From the NCBI GenBank assembly GCA_963786395.1, contig CAWAZD010000007.1, forward strand, positions 465,025-529,024: a stretch of DNA of 64,000 bases. The letters are read 5' to 3'. Shown one piece after another: positions 48,773-58,956 of this stretch. The notes beneath the pieces are model-generated. The model did no database searches and was not told the DNA's origin. It was given only the letters and a program-made list of their open reading frames with translations. Numbering within the stretch: position 1 is the first letter of the stretch; each line of letters begins with the position of its first letter. The stretch is from Fen-1301 sp963786395. Lineage in GTDB: Bacteria > Bacteroidota > Ignavibacteria > Ignavibacteriales > Ignavibacteriaceae. A program made the translations under genes and the position numbers.

Positions 48773-49528
48773 ATGAAAAGAACCGGTTTATCATTAATAA
48801 AAATAATCTCCGGATTAGTTTTTGTTGCAGCGTTGAACATGAAGACAATGCAGGCTCAGTATTCATATCTGGAATCAATTCCAAGTCATCCATTACCTTA
48901 TACATTATATACACACACACTTCCTGATACCACAAATGAGATGAATTCATTTGGAGAAGATACTCTTATGGTTGAAGTAAAACCAAAACTGCTGCCTGAC
49001 AATATCAGTTTTGGAGAAAAGATCTTCTGGGGTGAGAATGGATTTTTCAGAAGTGTCGGGATTGCTTCACCCTTACTCCGGAAGTAAGAAGGCATGAATT
49101 AGATGTAAGAAGGACAATGTTAACTGCTCATCAAATTGGCGGATTCCTGGCACTTGCTTCAATGATTGGTACCGCCTGGACAGGTCAACGCACGCTTGAC
49201 CTTCCACAGAACAGAAATCTGCGAGATGCACACCAGAAATTGATTGTTGCAACAATATTCAACATATTCAGTAACTGCGTTACTTTCTATTTTGTCCCCT
49301 CCTCCTTCGATCCGCAGGGATGATATGGGAACCACTACCATTCACAAGCTTCTCGCATGGATCCATGTTGCGGGAATGATATTAACTCCAATCATAGGAT
49401 CAACTGTGAGCCAAAGGAGCAGTAACAGAACTCTTGGAATAAATATGGACAGGGCTCATTTCCATCAATATGCAGGATATTTGACAACAGCTGTTTTTGC
49501 AGCTTCAATGATTGTAATAACATTATAA
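48773..49528 (+). pseudogene. Cytochrome b561-like membrane protein, two frameshifts
   Basis: A signal-peptide start (MKRTGLSLIKIISGLVFVAA) leads to a periplasmic stretch. Three frames then join into one protein. Piece one ends at 49087. Piece two, from about 49070, reads TPEVRRHELDVRRTMLTAHQ and continues GGFLALASMIGTAWTGQ. Piece three, from about 49300, reads RRDDMGTTTIHKLLAWIHVA and continues to 49528. Both breaks fall in C-runs (near 49068 and near 49300). The His residues placed in or near helices (AHQIG, DAHQKL, IHKLLAWIH, AHFHQYAGY) look like b-haem ligands. It is 21 bp before YceI, the usual partner of b561-type proteins. Function in electron transfer is inferred. Confidence 0.6.
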
Positions 49529-49549
49529 ATTGAAAGGATTATTATAACT

Positions 49550-50098
49550 ATGAAAAGATATTGTTTTTTATTACCGGTATTGTTTTTGTTTTTAATTGCG
49601 GGTACATCTGCACAGACAAAAAAAATCCAGGCAGATAAGAAAGAGTCAACCATGACGTACAAGCTTACACACCCGCTTCATGAAATTGAAGCCACAAGCA
49701 AAGATATAAACTGCTGGGCTGATCTTGATGCGGCAGCAAAAACCATATTTCATGTATATGTTCAAATTGATGTTACTACTTTTAACAGCGGCAATTCAAA
49801 CAGAGATTCACATGCCATGGAAGTAATTGACGCAATTTCATATCCTTATGTAAAATTCAACAGTTCGGGGATTTCTCAGAACGGGGATAAGTTAAAAGTA
49901 TCGGGAAAATTGTTATTTCATGGAGTTACAAGGGATCTTGTTTTTGATGCAGATCCGAAATGGGAAAACAATAAACTCACGGTTACGGGGGAATTTGTAC
50001 TTAGTATGACTGCATATAAAATAGAAAGGCCATCCCTATTAATGATACCATCAAACGATGACCTTCATTTTACATTTAAAGCAGTATTTAATTTATAA
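49550..50098 (+). CDS. YceI family periplasmic lipid-binding protein
   Basis: 182 residues. Signal peptide ending GTSA then QTKKIQAD. The lipocalin-like barrel has STMTYKLTHPLHEIEATSKD, HAMEVIDAISYPYVKFNSSG, and GKLLFHGVTRDLVFDADPKW. YceI proteins bind isoprenoid (quinone-like) lipids in the periplasm. It is directly downstream of the b561-like gene and before DUF362 and a polyferredoxin, so a redox setting is plausible. Confidence 0.9.
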   Translation: MKRYCFLLPVLFLFLIAGTSAQTKKIQADKKESTMTYKLTHPLHEIEATSKDINCWADLDAAAKTIFHVYVQIDVTTFNSGNSNRDSHAMEVIDAISYPYVKFNSSGISQNGDKLKVSGKLLFHGVTRDLVFDADPKWENNKLTVTGEFVLSMTAYKIERPSLLMIPSNDDLHFTFKAVFNL

Positions 50099-50152
50099 TA
50101 TCTTTTTATCCTAATATTTTCTAATTTTTAGTAACCAAAATTGGGAAATATT

Positions 50153-51073
50153 ATGGATCGACGTAACTTTATAAAAAGAAGTCTACTATTCGGAGCCGCC
50201 GCCGGAGCAGCTTCATCCTTAGGTGTTTCAAACCTGCTTGCTTCAGAAAGACTATTTACTCCCAAACCCTTTGACCTTGTTGCTGTTAAAGGCGGAGAAC
50301 CCGATAAAATGTTTGATAAAGCAATTGAATCGTTTGGCGGCATGAAATCGTTTGTCAAAAAGTGGCAGACCGTCGTGCTTAAACCAAATATCGGCTGGGA
50401 TGTCTCTGTTGAAAGAGCCGGAAATACTAACCCTCTTCTTATTAAACAAATTATAAAACACTGCTTTGAAGCCGGAGCAAAAGATGTTTATGTTTTTGAC
50501 CATACATGCGATGATTGGAAAAGATGTTACTCGAACAGCGGAATAGAGCGGGCGGTTAAAGATGCCGGAGGTAAATTAGTATCAGGTGAAAGCGAAGGAT
50601 ATTATCATAATGTAACCGTAAAATCAGGTGCAAAACTTAAAGAAGCCAAAGTTCACGAACTTATTCTGAATAGCAATGTTTTCATAAACGTACCAATCTT
50701 AAAGAATCACGGCTCAACCGGATTAACCATCGGGATGAAAAATCTGATGGGCGTTGTTTGGGACCGAGGTTACTGGCATCAGAATCATCTACATCAATGC
50801 ATAGCAGATTTTGCTTCTTACAGAAAACCCGACCTTACAATTGTGGATGCCTATTACGTTATGAAAAGAAACGGACCCAGAGGAGTATCAAAGGAAGATG
50901 TTATAACAATGAAGTCTTTGCTTATGTCTAAAGACATTGTTGCCATTGATGCTGCCGCTGCTAAACTTTTTGGTTCAGATCCGGAAAAGATTGATTATAT
51001 AAAATATGCAAATGATATGAAGCTTGGCACTATGGATCTGAATAAGCTTTCGATTAACCGACTAATAATGTGA
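50153..51073 (+). CDS. DUF362 protein with twin-arginine signal
   Basis: 306 residues from ATG 50153 (an in-frame TTG at 50141 adds four residues). MDRRNFIKRSLLFGAAAGAA is a Tat signal. The DUF362 core has VVLKPNIGWDVSVERAGNTN, the VPILKNHGSTGLTIGMKNLM block and a final KLFGSDPEKIDYI. The function of DUF362 proteins is not known; they usually go with Fe-S proteins, as here, where the polyferredoxin gene starts 4 bp downstream. Confidence 0.9.
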   Translation: MDRRNFIKRSLLFGAAAGAASSLGVSNLLASERLFTPKPFDLVAVKGGEPDKMFDKAIESFGGMKSFVKKWQTVVLKPNIGWDVSVERAGNTNPLLIKQIIKHCFEAGAKDVYVFDHTCDDWKRCYSNSGIERAVKDAGGKLVSGESEGYYHNVTVKSGAKLKEAKVHELILNSNVFINVPILKNHGSTGLTIGMKNLMGVVWDRGYWHQNHLHQCIADFASYRKPDLTIVDAYYVMKRNGPRGVSKEDVITMKSLLMSKDIVAIDAAAAKLFGSDPEKIDYIKYANDMKLGTMDLNKLSINRLIM

Positions 51074-51077
51074 TTTG

Positions 51078-52727
51078 ATGAACCTGGCTCATTTGAAAAA
51101 AATCAGAATAGGGGTTTCACTTTTATTCTTTCTGTTATTTGGGATAGTTTACCTTGACTTATCAGGGAATATTGCACAAAGACTCTCCCCTTTTGTTGTA
51201 TACCTGCAGTTTATTCCATCAATCCTTAAGTTCATAGGTCTGTTAAGCATTTCAGCCTTAGGATTTATTGCAGTAATTGTTTTAACAATATTATTCGGTA
51301 GGATTTATTGTTCTTCAATATGTCCTATGGGTACGCTGCAGGACATCATTTCATTCATCTCCAAAACAATTAATAAAAAGAAATTCTTCAGGAAGATTGG
51401 CGAGTTCAGGGTTTTGAGATATTCCATTCTGGCAATTACAATAATAATATTTCTATCGGGGAGTTTGATTTTACTAAACCTGCTCGATCCTTTCAGCAAT
51501 TCCGGAAAGATATTTGCTAATCTTCTTCGTCCCCTGCTAATTCAAGTCAATAACTTTACTTCATATGTATTATCAAGGTTAAATATTTACTGGCTTTATC
51601 CGGTTGAAATAAAGGGCTTCAGTCTTGCGGCAATTGGGGTATCGCTTATTATTCTTGGAACGATTGGAACAATGTCATTCACAAAAGGAAGGTTATTCTG
51701 CAATACTATTTGCCCGGTTGGTACATTACTTGGAATAATTTCCCACTTCTCAATATTTAAGATCAGTATTGATAAAAAAAGCTGTGCAAGCTGCACCCTA
51801 TGCGAAAAGGTGTGCAAGTCGGGCTGCATCGACAAGAAGGAAAAAATAATTCATTTCGATAGATGTGTAGGGTGTTATAATTGTTTTGATGCTTGCCTTT
51901 CAGGCGGGATAACATATGGCAATCATATTGTAAAAGAGAAGAAAGTTAAGAAATACAAAACGAACGACAAAAGAAGAGAATTTATTTCAAAGACTCTGTT
52001 ATATATTGTGGGATTATCTACAATCTCATTTGGACAGATAAAAATCATCCCTAAAAAATTAAGTAAGATCCCGATATTTAAAAAGAACACAGTCTCCCCG
52101 CCGGGGAGCGTAAGCATTTCACATTTTACAGGAAAATGTACAGCATGCCATTTATGTGTTAGCGCATGCCCCGCGCAGGTACTTCAGCCATCATTATGGG
52201 AATACGGTTTTACCGGAATACTTCAGCCGTATATGAATTACAAGGACAGTTATTGTACCATTGATTGTGTAATATGCGGACAGATTTGTCCAACCGGAGC
52301 GATACTTCCTGTAAATTTGGAAAAGAAAAAACTAACACAGATCGGTAAAGTAAATTTTGTAAAGCAGAACTGCATAGTTGAAACCGAGGGGACGGAATGC
52401 GGTGCATGTTCAGAACATTGTCCAACTAAAGCAGTACAGATGGTTCCTTATAAAAATCTTCATCTTCCTGAAACTAATAATGAATATTGTATTGGCTGCG
52501 GAGCGTGTGAATTTGCATGTCCCGTAAAACCTTATAAGGCAATATATGTTGATGGCAATTCCGTACATCAAACTGCAAAGAAAAAGACAGAACAAAAATT
52601 AGAACAGAAAGTAGATTACAAATCAGACTTCCCATTCTATTCAAGCGCTAATCGAGCGCATTTCGAGCGCATTTGGTTCGAAAGACTATACCGATTTAAT
52701 TATATCATCAATATATCATCAGATTAG
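51078..52727 (+). CDS. Membrane polyferredoxin (NapH/NosR-type with extra 4Fe-4S domains)
   Basis: 549 residues. About five helices in the first 220 residues, with CSSICPMGTLQDIISFI and CNTICPVGTLLGIIS after helices, as in NapH. Then three or more ferredoxin blocks: CASCTLCEKVC / CVGCYNCFDAC, CTACHLCVSACPAQVL, CVICGQICPTGA, CGACSEHCPTKAV and CIGCGACEFACPVKPY. A fifth hydrophobic segment (ISKTLLYIVGLSTISFG) lies between blocks. It passes electrons from the membrane quinone pool to a periplasmic or cytoplasmic partner. Coupled to DUF362. Confidence 0.92.
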   Translation: MNLAHLKKIRIGVSLLFFLLFGIVYLDLSGNIAQRLSPFVVYLQFIPSILKFIGLLSISALGFIAVIVLTILFGRIYCSSICPMGTLQDIISFISKTINKKKFFRKIGEFRVLRYSILAITIIIFLSGSLILLNLLDPFSNSGKIFANLLRPLLIQVNNFTSYVLSRLNIYWLYPVEIKGFSLAAIGVSLIILGTIGTMSFTKGRLFCNTICPVGTLLGIISHFSIFKISIDKKSCASCTLCEKVCKSGCIDKKEKIIHFDRCVGCYNCFDACLSGGITYGNHIVKEKKVKKYKTNDKRREFISKTLLYIVGLSTISFGQIKIIPKKLSKIPIFKKNTVSPPGSVSISHFTGKCTACHLCVSACPAQVLQPSLWEYGFTGILQPYMNYKDSYCTIDCVICGQICPTGAILPVNLEKKKLTQIGKVNFVKQNCIVETEGTECGACSEHCPTKAVQMVPYKNLHLPETNNEYCIGCGACEFACPVKPYKAIYVDGNSVHQTAKKKTEQKLEQKVDYKSDFPFYSSANRAHFERIWFERLYRFNYIINISSD

Positions 52728-53265
52728 ATTGGTGCATGAATTTAATTTCCTTTCCAGTGTACAGTACAAAATTAATGGGCCTACTATCCCTGAGGCTTTG
52801 AATGTGCCAAATTAGCCAAATTCAATCAAAACCCAGTGAAGCAATGTTATAATACAAGGAATTGTCATTCTGAGCGCAGCGAAGAATCTGCAATTCAATT
52901 CCGACTCAAACATGCAGATCCTAAAAACATTTTGAAATTAGAGAAATATTCATACAGCTTCTTAAGAAAAGAGGGTAATTTCACGTGATCAACCTCACAA
53001 AGCATACTTATTTGCTCCTTATTCACTCCTTATAAGCGGCTGCTCTAAGGAGTAAAAAAAGTATTAGAAGGTAGTCTCCGGTAAGTATCTGACTAGCTTT
53101 TGTGACCAAATTCACATAATGGTTTGTGCTTCAGAATGAGAAAGCAGATGAATTAAAAAGCAGTAGTTGTTTACCTGGAGATTAAATAATTAAAATTTAA
53201 TAATTGTTTCTTGCTTAACATCTCTAACATTACTAATTTAATTTCTAATTAATGCGGTACTTCTC
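52728..53265. other. 538-bp gap upstream of the CRISPR-cas locus
   Basis: No gene seen. At 52862 it holds the common dispersed motif TGTCATTCTGAGCGCAGCGA continuing AGAATCT. At 53025-53053 ACTCCTTA and TAAGGAGT form a hairpin, with a direct repeat CTCCTTA just before (53015). The cas promoter must be here or near the ATG at 53266, but no motif is convincing. Confidence 0.45.
52862..52889 (+). repeat. Dispersed repeat, TCATTCTGAGCG type
   Basis: TGTCATTCTGAGCGCAGCGA continues AGAATCT; this intergenic motif recurs in many Bacteroidota, Chlorobiota and other genomes. Single copy in this window. Confidence 0.6.
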
Positions 53266-54072
53266 ATGCGGATCGTACTTCGCTTAAAAACCGATGGGGA
53301 AAACAGATTAACGGCTAACTATAACTATCCGTTGTCCGCGGCTATCTATAAATTACTTCATTTCGGTTACCCAAATTATCCTCCTTCTTGCATGACTGCG
53401 GATATAGTCTGAACTGCAAAACTTACAAACTCTTCACATTTGCATTAAAATTAAACAACTACAAATTTAAAGATGGAATAGTCCATCTTCTTTCCTCTTC
53501 AATAGACCTTGTGATCTCTTCGCCGATTATTGATGAGTTTATGAATAATCTTTTAATCGGCACTTTTAAAGAACAAACACTAGAAATAATCGGCGATAAC
53601 ATAAAGACAGGATTTCAAATTGAAAGCATCGCAAGCTTCCCGAACCTTAATTAACAAGTCAAATTATTGCTTTACTCTATCGCCTGTTGTTATTTCCACA
53701 AAGCGGATTTATAACGGAAAGTTACTTCCCTATTATTTCCGTTACACAGATGATTTATTAGAGCCATCCAGAATATTAAATGATAATTTAAAAAACAAAT
53801 ATGAGCTGGTAACCGGTCATAGCGCTGATGACAAGGAAATTCAATTCTGTTGGGATAAAGATTATATTCAAATGGCTGAAAGCAGGGGGAAAAGATTAAC
53901 CAGGAAACAGACAATTAAAAGCGGGAGCAAAGAACAAACGGATATTATAGGGAACCAATTGCCGTTCACTGTAAGTGGCAGTAGGAATTTAAGAATAAAG
54001 AATACAGGTCTTGAAGCAGGATTTGGTGAAAAGAACTCTATGGGTTTTGGCTTAGCAGACGTGGTAAAATAA
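53266..54072 (+). pseudogene. cas6: CRISPR endoribonuclease Cas6, first copy, two frameshifts
   Basis: Three frames form one protein. 53266-53412 (MRIVLRLKTDGENRLTANYN, then AAIYKLLHFG) runs into a stop; 53388-53654 reads HDCGYSLNCKTYKLFTFALK with SSIDLVISSPIIDEFMNNLL; 53620-54072 reads SPVVISTKRIYNGKLLPYYF and ends with the glycine loop GFGEKNSMGFGLADV typical of Cas6. Total about 265 residues. Cas6 cleaves the CRISPR transcript within each repeat. Breaks lie near 53385 (CCTCCTTCTTG) and near 53640. Not likely functional as read. Confidence 0.8.
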
Positions 54073-54187
54073 AATAATATCATTAAATGATACGGTTCTC
54101 CTTTTTATTCCCAATAAATTGGGAGCTAAAAGGCGAAGCATTGTTCCGGAAAAACTCTATACACTTATTATTTAATAAGGAGGATTG

Positions 54188-54845
54188 ATGAGATTACATT
54201 TTTTATTAAGTGCTAATACAGTTACGGTGCCTTATAATTATCAGCATTTCTTAATAGGCGCTTTTCACAAATGGATGGGATGGAATGAAATACATGATGA
54301 TATAAGCCTGTATTCATTAAGTTGGTTAAAGGGATCAAAACAAACAAATGACGGGTTAAATTATAAAGATGGTGCCCGATGGTTTATAAGTTTTTGGGAT
54401 GAGGATATTGGCAAAACGTTAGTAAAAAAAGTAATGGACTGCCCGGACGTCGCCTGCGGAATGAGTGTTAAGGAAATAATCATTCAGGAAACGCCGAAGT
54501 TTAGATTCTAAAGAAACATTTTCTGTAAGCAGCCCTGTTTTTATCAGGAAATATAATGAAGAGAAAAAAGCAATTCATCTGACTTATAAAGATGATGAAG
54601 CTGATTATTACCTAACTGAAACACTCAAAAGAAAAATGAAACAGGCAGATGTTGACTATAATGTAAAAATAAAGTTTGATAGAAATTATTTTGCTCCCAA
54701 AACAAAGTTAGTTGAAATAAATAATATAAAAAGTCGTGCAAGCTTCTGCCCAGTAATATTAGAAGGAGATCCTGAAGGGATTCAATTTGCGTGGAATGTT
54801 GGAATAGGACACTCAACAGGCTGCGGCTTTGGAGCAATTTATTAA
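54188..54845 (+). pseudogene. cas6: CRISPR endoribonuclease Cas6, second divergent copy, one frameshift
   Basis: ATG 54188 has an excellent ribosome site (AAGGAGGA). MRLHFLLSANTVTVPYNYQH and FLIGAFHKWMGWNEIHDDIS open it, with GARWFISFWDEDIG and, after the break, LEGDPEGIQFAWNVGIGHST ending in the G-rich GCGFGAIY. The 5' frame ends at 54511, the 3' frame runs to 54845. One extra A in TTTAGATTC near 54505 would explain the break. This is a different Cas6 subfamily from the first copy (little shared sequence except the C-terminal glycine loop). About 218 residues. Confidence 0.78.
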
Positions 54846-54863
54846 TTACTGAAGGAGATTAAA

Positions 54864-55429
54864 ATGTTTGTTGTGAAATATTCTGGTTTATTTGGATTTA
54901 TTAAACCATGGACAGCTGGGTTAGAGACGGAGAAACATTTAGCCAGCAGTTCTTAACTCCTTCAATAATTGAAGGAATTGAAAAGAAATTATTCCCGGAA
55001 TTACTTAAAAGTCCGGGGATCTATAAGATTAAATCGAATCGGCTGAATTACCAAGGCCTTGATTTACAACAGGAACGGACATGGCCAAAAGGAGGTGTTT
55101 CTATAACAAAAGAAAAAGGCATATATAAAACGAAATTAGGAATAATCACAAGAGGAGTCATGCTCAACCCGGTTTTATATCTTGCTTTTGATAAATCAGA
55201 TGATGCTCAAGCGGCATTTAATCAGACAATCTGCCTTTGCAGGAATGAAGATTTAATTTTTCCTGAATCAATTGAACCGATGAGTAAAAATGAATTTGAT
55301 GAAATTCAAGGCTTTGAATTGATCGCAACTGATACTTCGGATGGATTTAAGGTGGGACATAATAGATTTGATGGTGCCAAAGAAATGTTTGGAGAATTAA
55401 AAGTAATTGGAAATCCAATTCGAGAATGA
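54864..55429 (+). pseudogene. cas5: Cas5 (type I-B), one frameshift
   Basis: ATG 54864 follows GAAGGAGATT. MFVVKYSGLFGFIKPWTA is the typical Cas5 N-terminus; it then loses frame at about 54918 (GCTGGGTTAGAG) and carries on as VRDGETFSQQFLTPSIIEGI to 55429. About 188 residues, a normal size. Cas5 caps the 5' handle of the crRNA in Cascade. The later part also has VIGNPIRE at the end. The cas3 GTG lies 4 bp after the stop. Confidence 0.8.
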
Positions 55430-55433
55430 CGTT

Positions 55434-57612
55434 GTGAAACAATTAAATGAAATATTAGCAAAAAGTATAAATTACGGGAATGTTTCCCTTCTTGAACATA
55501 CTCAGCAAGTAACAAAAGCTATAGAAATATTTGCCCGCAATTATAATTTTGATTTTAATGAAGAATTGGCAAGAAAAGGAGCAATTCTTCATGATTTAGG
55601 TAAAGCTCATCCTCATTTTCAAGAGAAAGATAAATAATATAAATGGGAATACATTACAACAAAAACAGAGAATGGAATTTTACTCATCGTCATGAGATAT
55701 CATCATTAGCATTTCTGCCATGTTTTCAGGAAAGCGAGTGGGACGTTTTAATTGATATGGTTATTGGTCACCATAAATCAATTGAGAATGACTAATCTGA
55801 AAAAGGGATATTGGATTTATTTGAGAGTGACAGAAATTTTATTGCGAATCATTTGAAAGATTGGGAGAGTTGGTCACAATATGGATTTGCCGTCTTAAAT
55901 GCTTTTGATTTACCAACCATTAATATTTCATTAGAAAAAGCTCAGGATACAATTGCATATGTAATTGATTATTGTGGTAAAAAGAAAAATGGTTGGTCCC
56001 CCTGGAGGGGATTATTGATGTCCGCCGATCATTTTGCCTCTGCCTTTATGGCTGCAACTCCTGAAAAACTTAAACCTCTATTTACAATTCCGGATTATAG
56101 TTTCTATTTTGAAGAGAATAGAAAAAACAATCTTTATCCCCTCTCCCAAATTCCTGTTAATGATAAAAGACCTCATACTATAGTAGTCGCACCGACAGGT
56201 GCAGGAAAAACAGATTTTCTTATAAAAAGATGTAATGGACGACTTTTTTATACCCTTCCATTTCAGGCTTCAATCAATGCTATGTGGGAAAGATTAAAAA
56301 ATGATCTGAAAGAGAAAAACCCTGGCCTGGATATCCGTTTGCTCCATTCTACTTCTCGAATTATTACAAAAAACAATATCGATGAACAAACCCTGCAGCC
56401 AATGGCAGGTTCTTCAGTAAAAGTATTAACTCCACATCAGCTTGCTTCACTTGTTTTTGGAACTTCCGGATTGAAAGTGTAATGCTCGATGTGCAAGGTA
56501 CAGATATCATTCTTGATGAAATACATACTTACTCTGATTATTCAAGATCAATGGTAACAGAAATTGTAAAGGCCTTGATTAGGTTAAATTGTCGAATACA
56601 TATTGGTACTGCTACAATGCCTACAATTTTATATAATGAATTAATTAAAATAATGGGGAGCAGCACAAATGTATATGAGGTTAAATTATCAGACGAAGAA
56701 TTAGATTCCTTTAACCGTCACAATGTTTATAAAATTGAAAGTAATGATGAGATAAAATCTATTCTTTCCCATGCATTTAACAGTAAAGAAAAGGTTTTAG
56801 TTATTTATAATACAATATCCAAAGCACAAAATGCTTTTGTAGAATTTCAGAATGAATTTCCTGAAATTCCTAAAATGCTGATCCATAGCCGTTTCAGGCA
56901 CAGCGATAGGTATGATCTTGAGAAAAAACTAAAAACAGAATTTAATGGTGATGGGAGTAATGAATTTGGTGAGGGTTATTCTCCTTGTTTAGTAGTATCC
57001 ACGCAGGTTGTAGAAGTTAGCCTTGATATTAGCTTTGATCGAATGGTAACTGAATGTGCACCCCTGGACAGTTTAATTCAAAGATTTGGTAGAATAAACA
57101 GAAAGCGAAATATTGATAGTATAGGAAAGTTAAAATCGGTTCATGTCATTAAACCGCAAGGGAATGTTTTGCCTTATAAACTTGATATTCTAAACAGAAG
57201 TTTCGATGAGCTACCTGATGACGGTGAAATTCTTGAGGAAAGAACAGTGCAAAACAAAATTGATAGAGTTTTTCATACACTGGATATGAGAGAAATTGAT
57301 GTCCATCTGATTTATAGGAACGATAAATACTTATTAAAAGAATTAACAAATAATAAGCGGGCTGTCCTGGTCGCAGCTTTGGAAATTGAAAGTGCAACAT
57401 GTATCCTCGAATCTGATAAAGAATCATATCTAATTGCAAAGTGGGAGGAAAGAATCCAGATGGAAATTCCGATTAATTATAAAACAATTATTCGGTTCAA
57501 ATCAAAAAACGAACAATTGGAAGTCGGCTCTTATCCTTTTGTAATACCTCAGAATTTTATTCAATACAGGGAATTAGGTTTACAATTAGTCGAAGCTAAT
57601 AACTTTTTATAG
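55434..57612 (+). pseudogene. cas3: Cas3 HD nuclease-helicase, three breaks
   Basis: GTG 55434 opens MKQLNEILAKSINYGNVSLL. Pieces: 55434-55637, 55643-55795, 55811-56482 and 56482-57612. The HD domain shows LLEHTQQV, GAILHDLGKAHPHFQ, FTHRHEISS and MVIGHHKS, so the nuclease ligands are all encoded. The helicase has Walker A APTGAGKTD, DEIHTY (motif II), STQVVEVSLDISFD and QRFGRINRKR. Breaks: a frame change near 55630, a TAA at 55793-55795 in place of a sense codon within one frame, and a missing T near 56475 (GGATTGAAAG where GGATTTGAAAG restores the frame). Cas3 degrades the target DNA recruited by Cascade. Confidence 0.85.
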
Positions 57613-57620
57613 GATATAAC

Positions 57621-58623
57621 ATGTACACAAGCTATATAGGTAAAATATTTCTTAAGCTTTATAATGAAAAAGAAAACAAAAAACTATCAGCCAGGCAGTT
57701 TTTTGATGAGATAATGTTCCCGCTATTTTTTGATAATGAAAAACATCTTATGCATGTTAGCAATTCACCATTTTTCCAAAAACCTTCTAAAAAGGACTTG
57801 AGTGGATTGAGTAAATCTCAAATACAGCTTAAAAATCTGCACACCAATATAGCGAAAGGAAATCCCAACATGGCCATTTATGTTGGATATGCTGCGATGG
57901 GTATAGGAGAAACAACATCAGGTCAGGTTACGGACATAAATTATTATATCGATGGTGAAGAGATGTATCTTTCCTGGATTGGTGAAGCTTTGGCGATCGG
58001 GGTCAAGGGTGGGTATGAAATATTACTTGACATAGAAGAAGTAATATGGGGTCTGTATTTAGGTTGGAGTTATTATAGAAAATATCTTTCTCAAACTCCC
58101 AATATAAAAGACAATCAAATTGAAACATGGAATGGTCATTGGCTTTGTCATATATTGAACAATCCAAATGAAACAAATGATCTTAGTGAAGGTTTAAAAA
58201 TTGAAAGCACAGAAGTTAAGGGAAACTTAGCTATTCCGACACAGAAATGGTCACAATTGATTTTTTCTTTTTTCTAAAAAATATCCAAATGAACAAATTA
58301 CTATATATTCTTATAGTTTGTCGAAGACAAATACTACTCTTGGATTTATAAAGGTCTATCTTCCTGAAATTCACAGATTATATGAATTTAGGGATAAATT
58401 TTTTATTGATGGATCGCAGACAATTTTAACGGATAAAGAAATCGAAAGTTTAGAAACTTTTTACGACAAATTCGAAGAGGTCTGTCAGTTTGGCGTCATA
58501 GGGCTAAAATCTCTGGAACCAAAGAAACTTAGACTTTATTTACCAAAAAAAACACTTAGATATGCTCAGGGAAAGGTTTTTAACTTCAATAATGAAAGTG
58601 ATCTACAATTTATCAATTATTAA
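57621..58623 (+). pseudogene. cas8: Cas8 (Cst1/Cas8b-type large subunit), one frameshift
   Basis: MYTSYIGKIFLKLYNEKENK, then FFDEIMFPLFFDNEKHLMHV and SNSPFFQ, is the Cas8b/Cst1 type N-terminus; the first frame ends at 58277. A T-run (58258-58276) holds the break, after which KKYPNEQITIYSYSLSKTNT leads into LGFIKVYLPEIHRLYEFRDK, ending 58623. About 330 residues, shorter than some Cas8b proteins; the missing C-terminal part may be the separate small ORF that follows. Cas8 recognises the PAM and starts target unwinding. Confidence 0.72.
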
Positions 58624-58639
58624 ATTATGGGTAATTGCA

Positions 58640-58956
58640 ATGTTAAATAAAACAGAACTTCTTGATTTAGCAGGAAAACTAGCCAAATCAATTTTGGATC
58701 AAAAGGGAGTGATGAACTCGAACCATCGGGGAAAGACATCCCAGGAATTTGAGATAACAAAAATTCTTGAATCCCGGTCAGTAAAGAATTTTATAGATAA
58801 TTTGACTGATTAATTACAGATCAGTCTCCTAATACTGAAATTCTGAAACAAGTAGTGCAGGAAATTTTAATTATGCCTTATGATAATTTCCCATTATTCA
58901 TCGCCCTCGTCAGATTTGAATATTATTACCAATTCAATAAAGGAATAAAGAAATGA
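58640..58956 (+). pseudogene. Small helical protein between cas8 and cas7, possible Cas11-like subunit, one frameshift
   Basis: MLNKTELLDLAGKLAKSILD starts at ATG 58640 in a new frame. After TSQEFEITKILESRSVKNFI the frame breaks near 58808 and continues TDQSPNTEILKQVVQEILIM to ALVRFEYYYQFNKGIKK. About 105 residues, nearly all helix. Its stop overlaps the cas7 ATG by 4 bp, so it is a gene of the operon and not an intergenic accident. In type I-B the small subunit Cas11 often comes from internal translation of cas8; here it would be a stand-alone gene. I infer this from position, size and helical make-up, not from a recognised family. Confidence 0.55.

Noticed and set aside
58318..58623. Separate gene of 101 residues after cas8
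   Set aside because: Translation upstream in the same frame continues the Cas8 sequence, so it is the cas8 tail after a frameshift.
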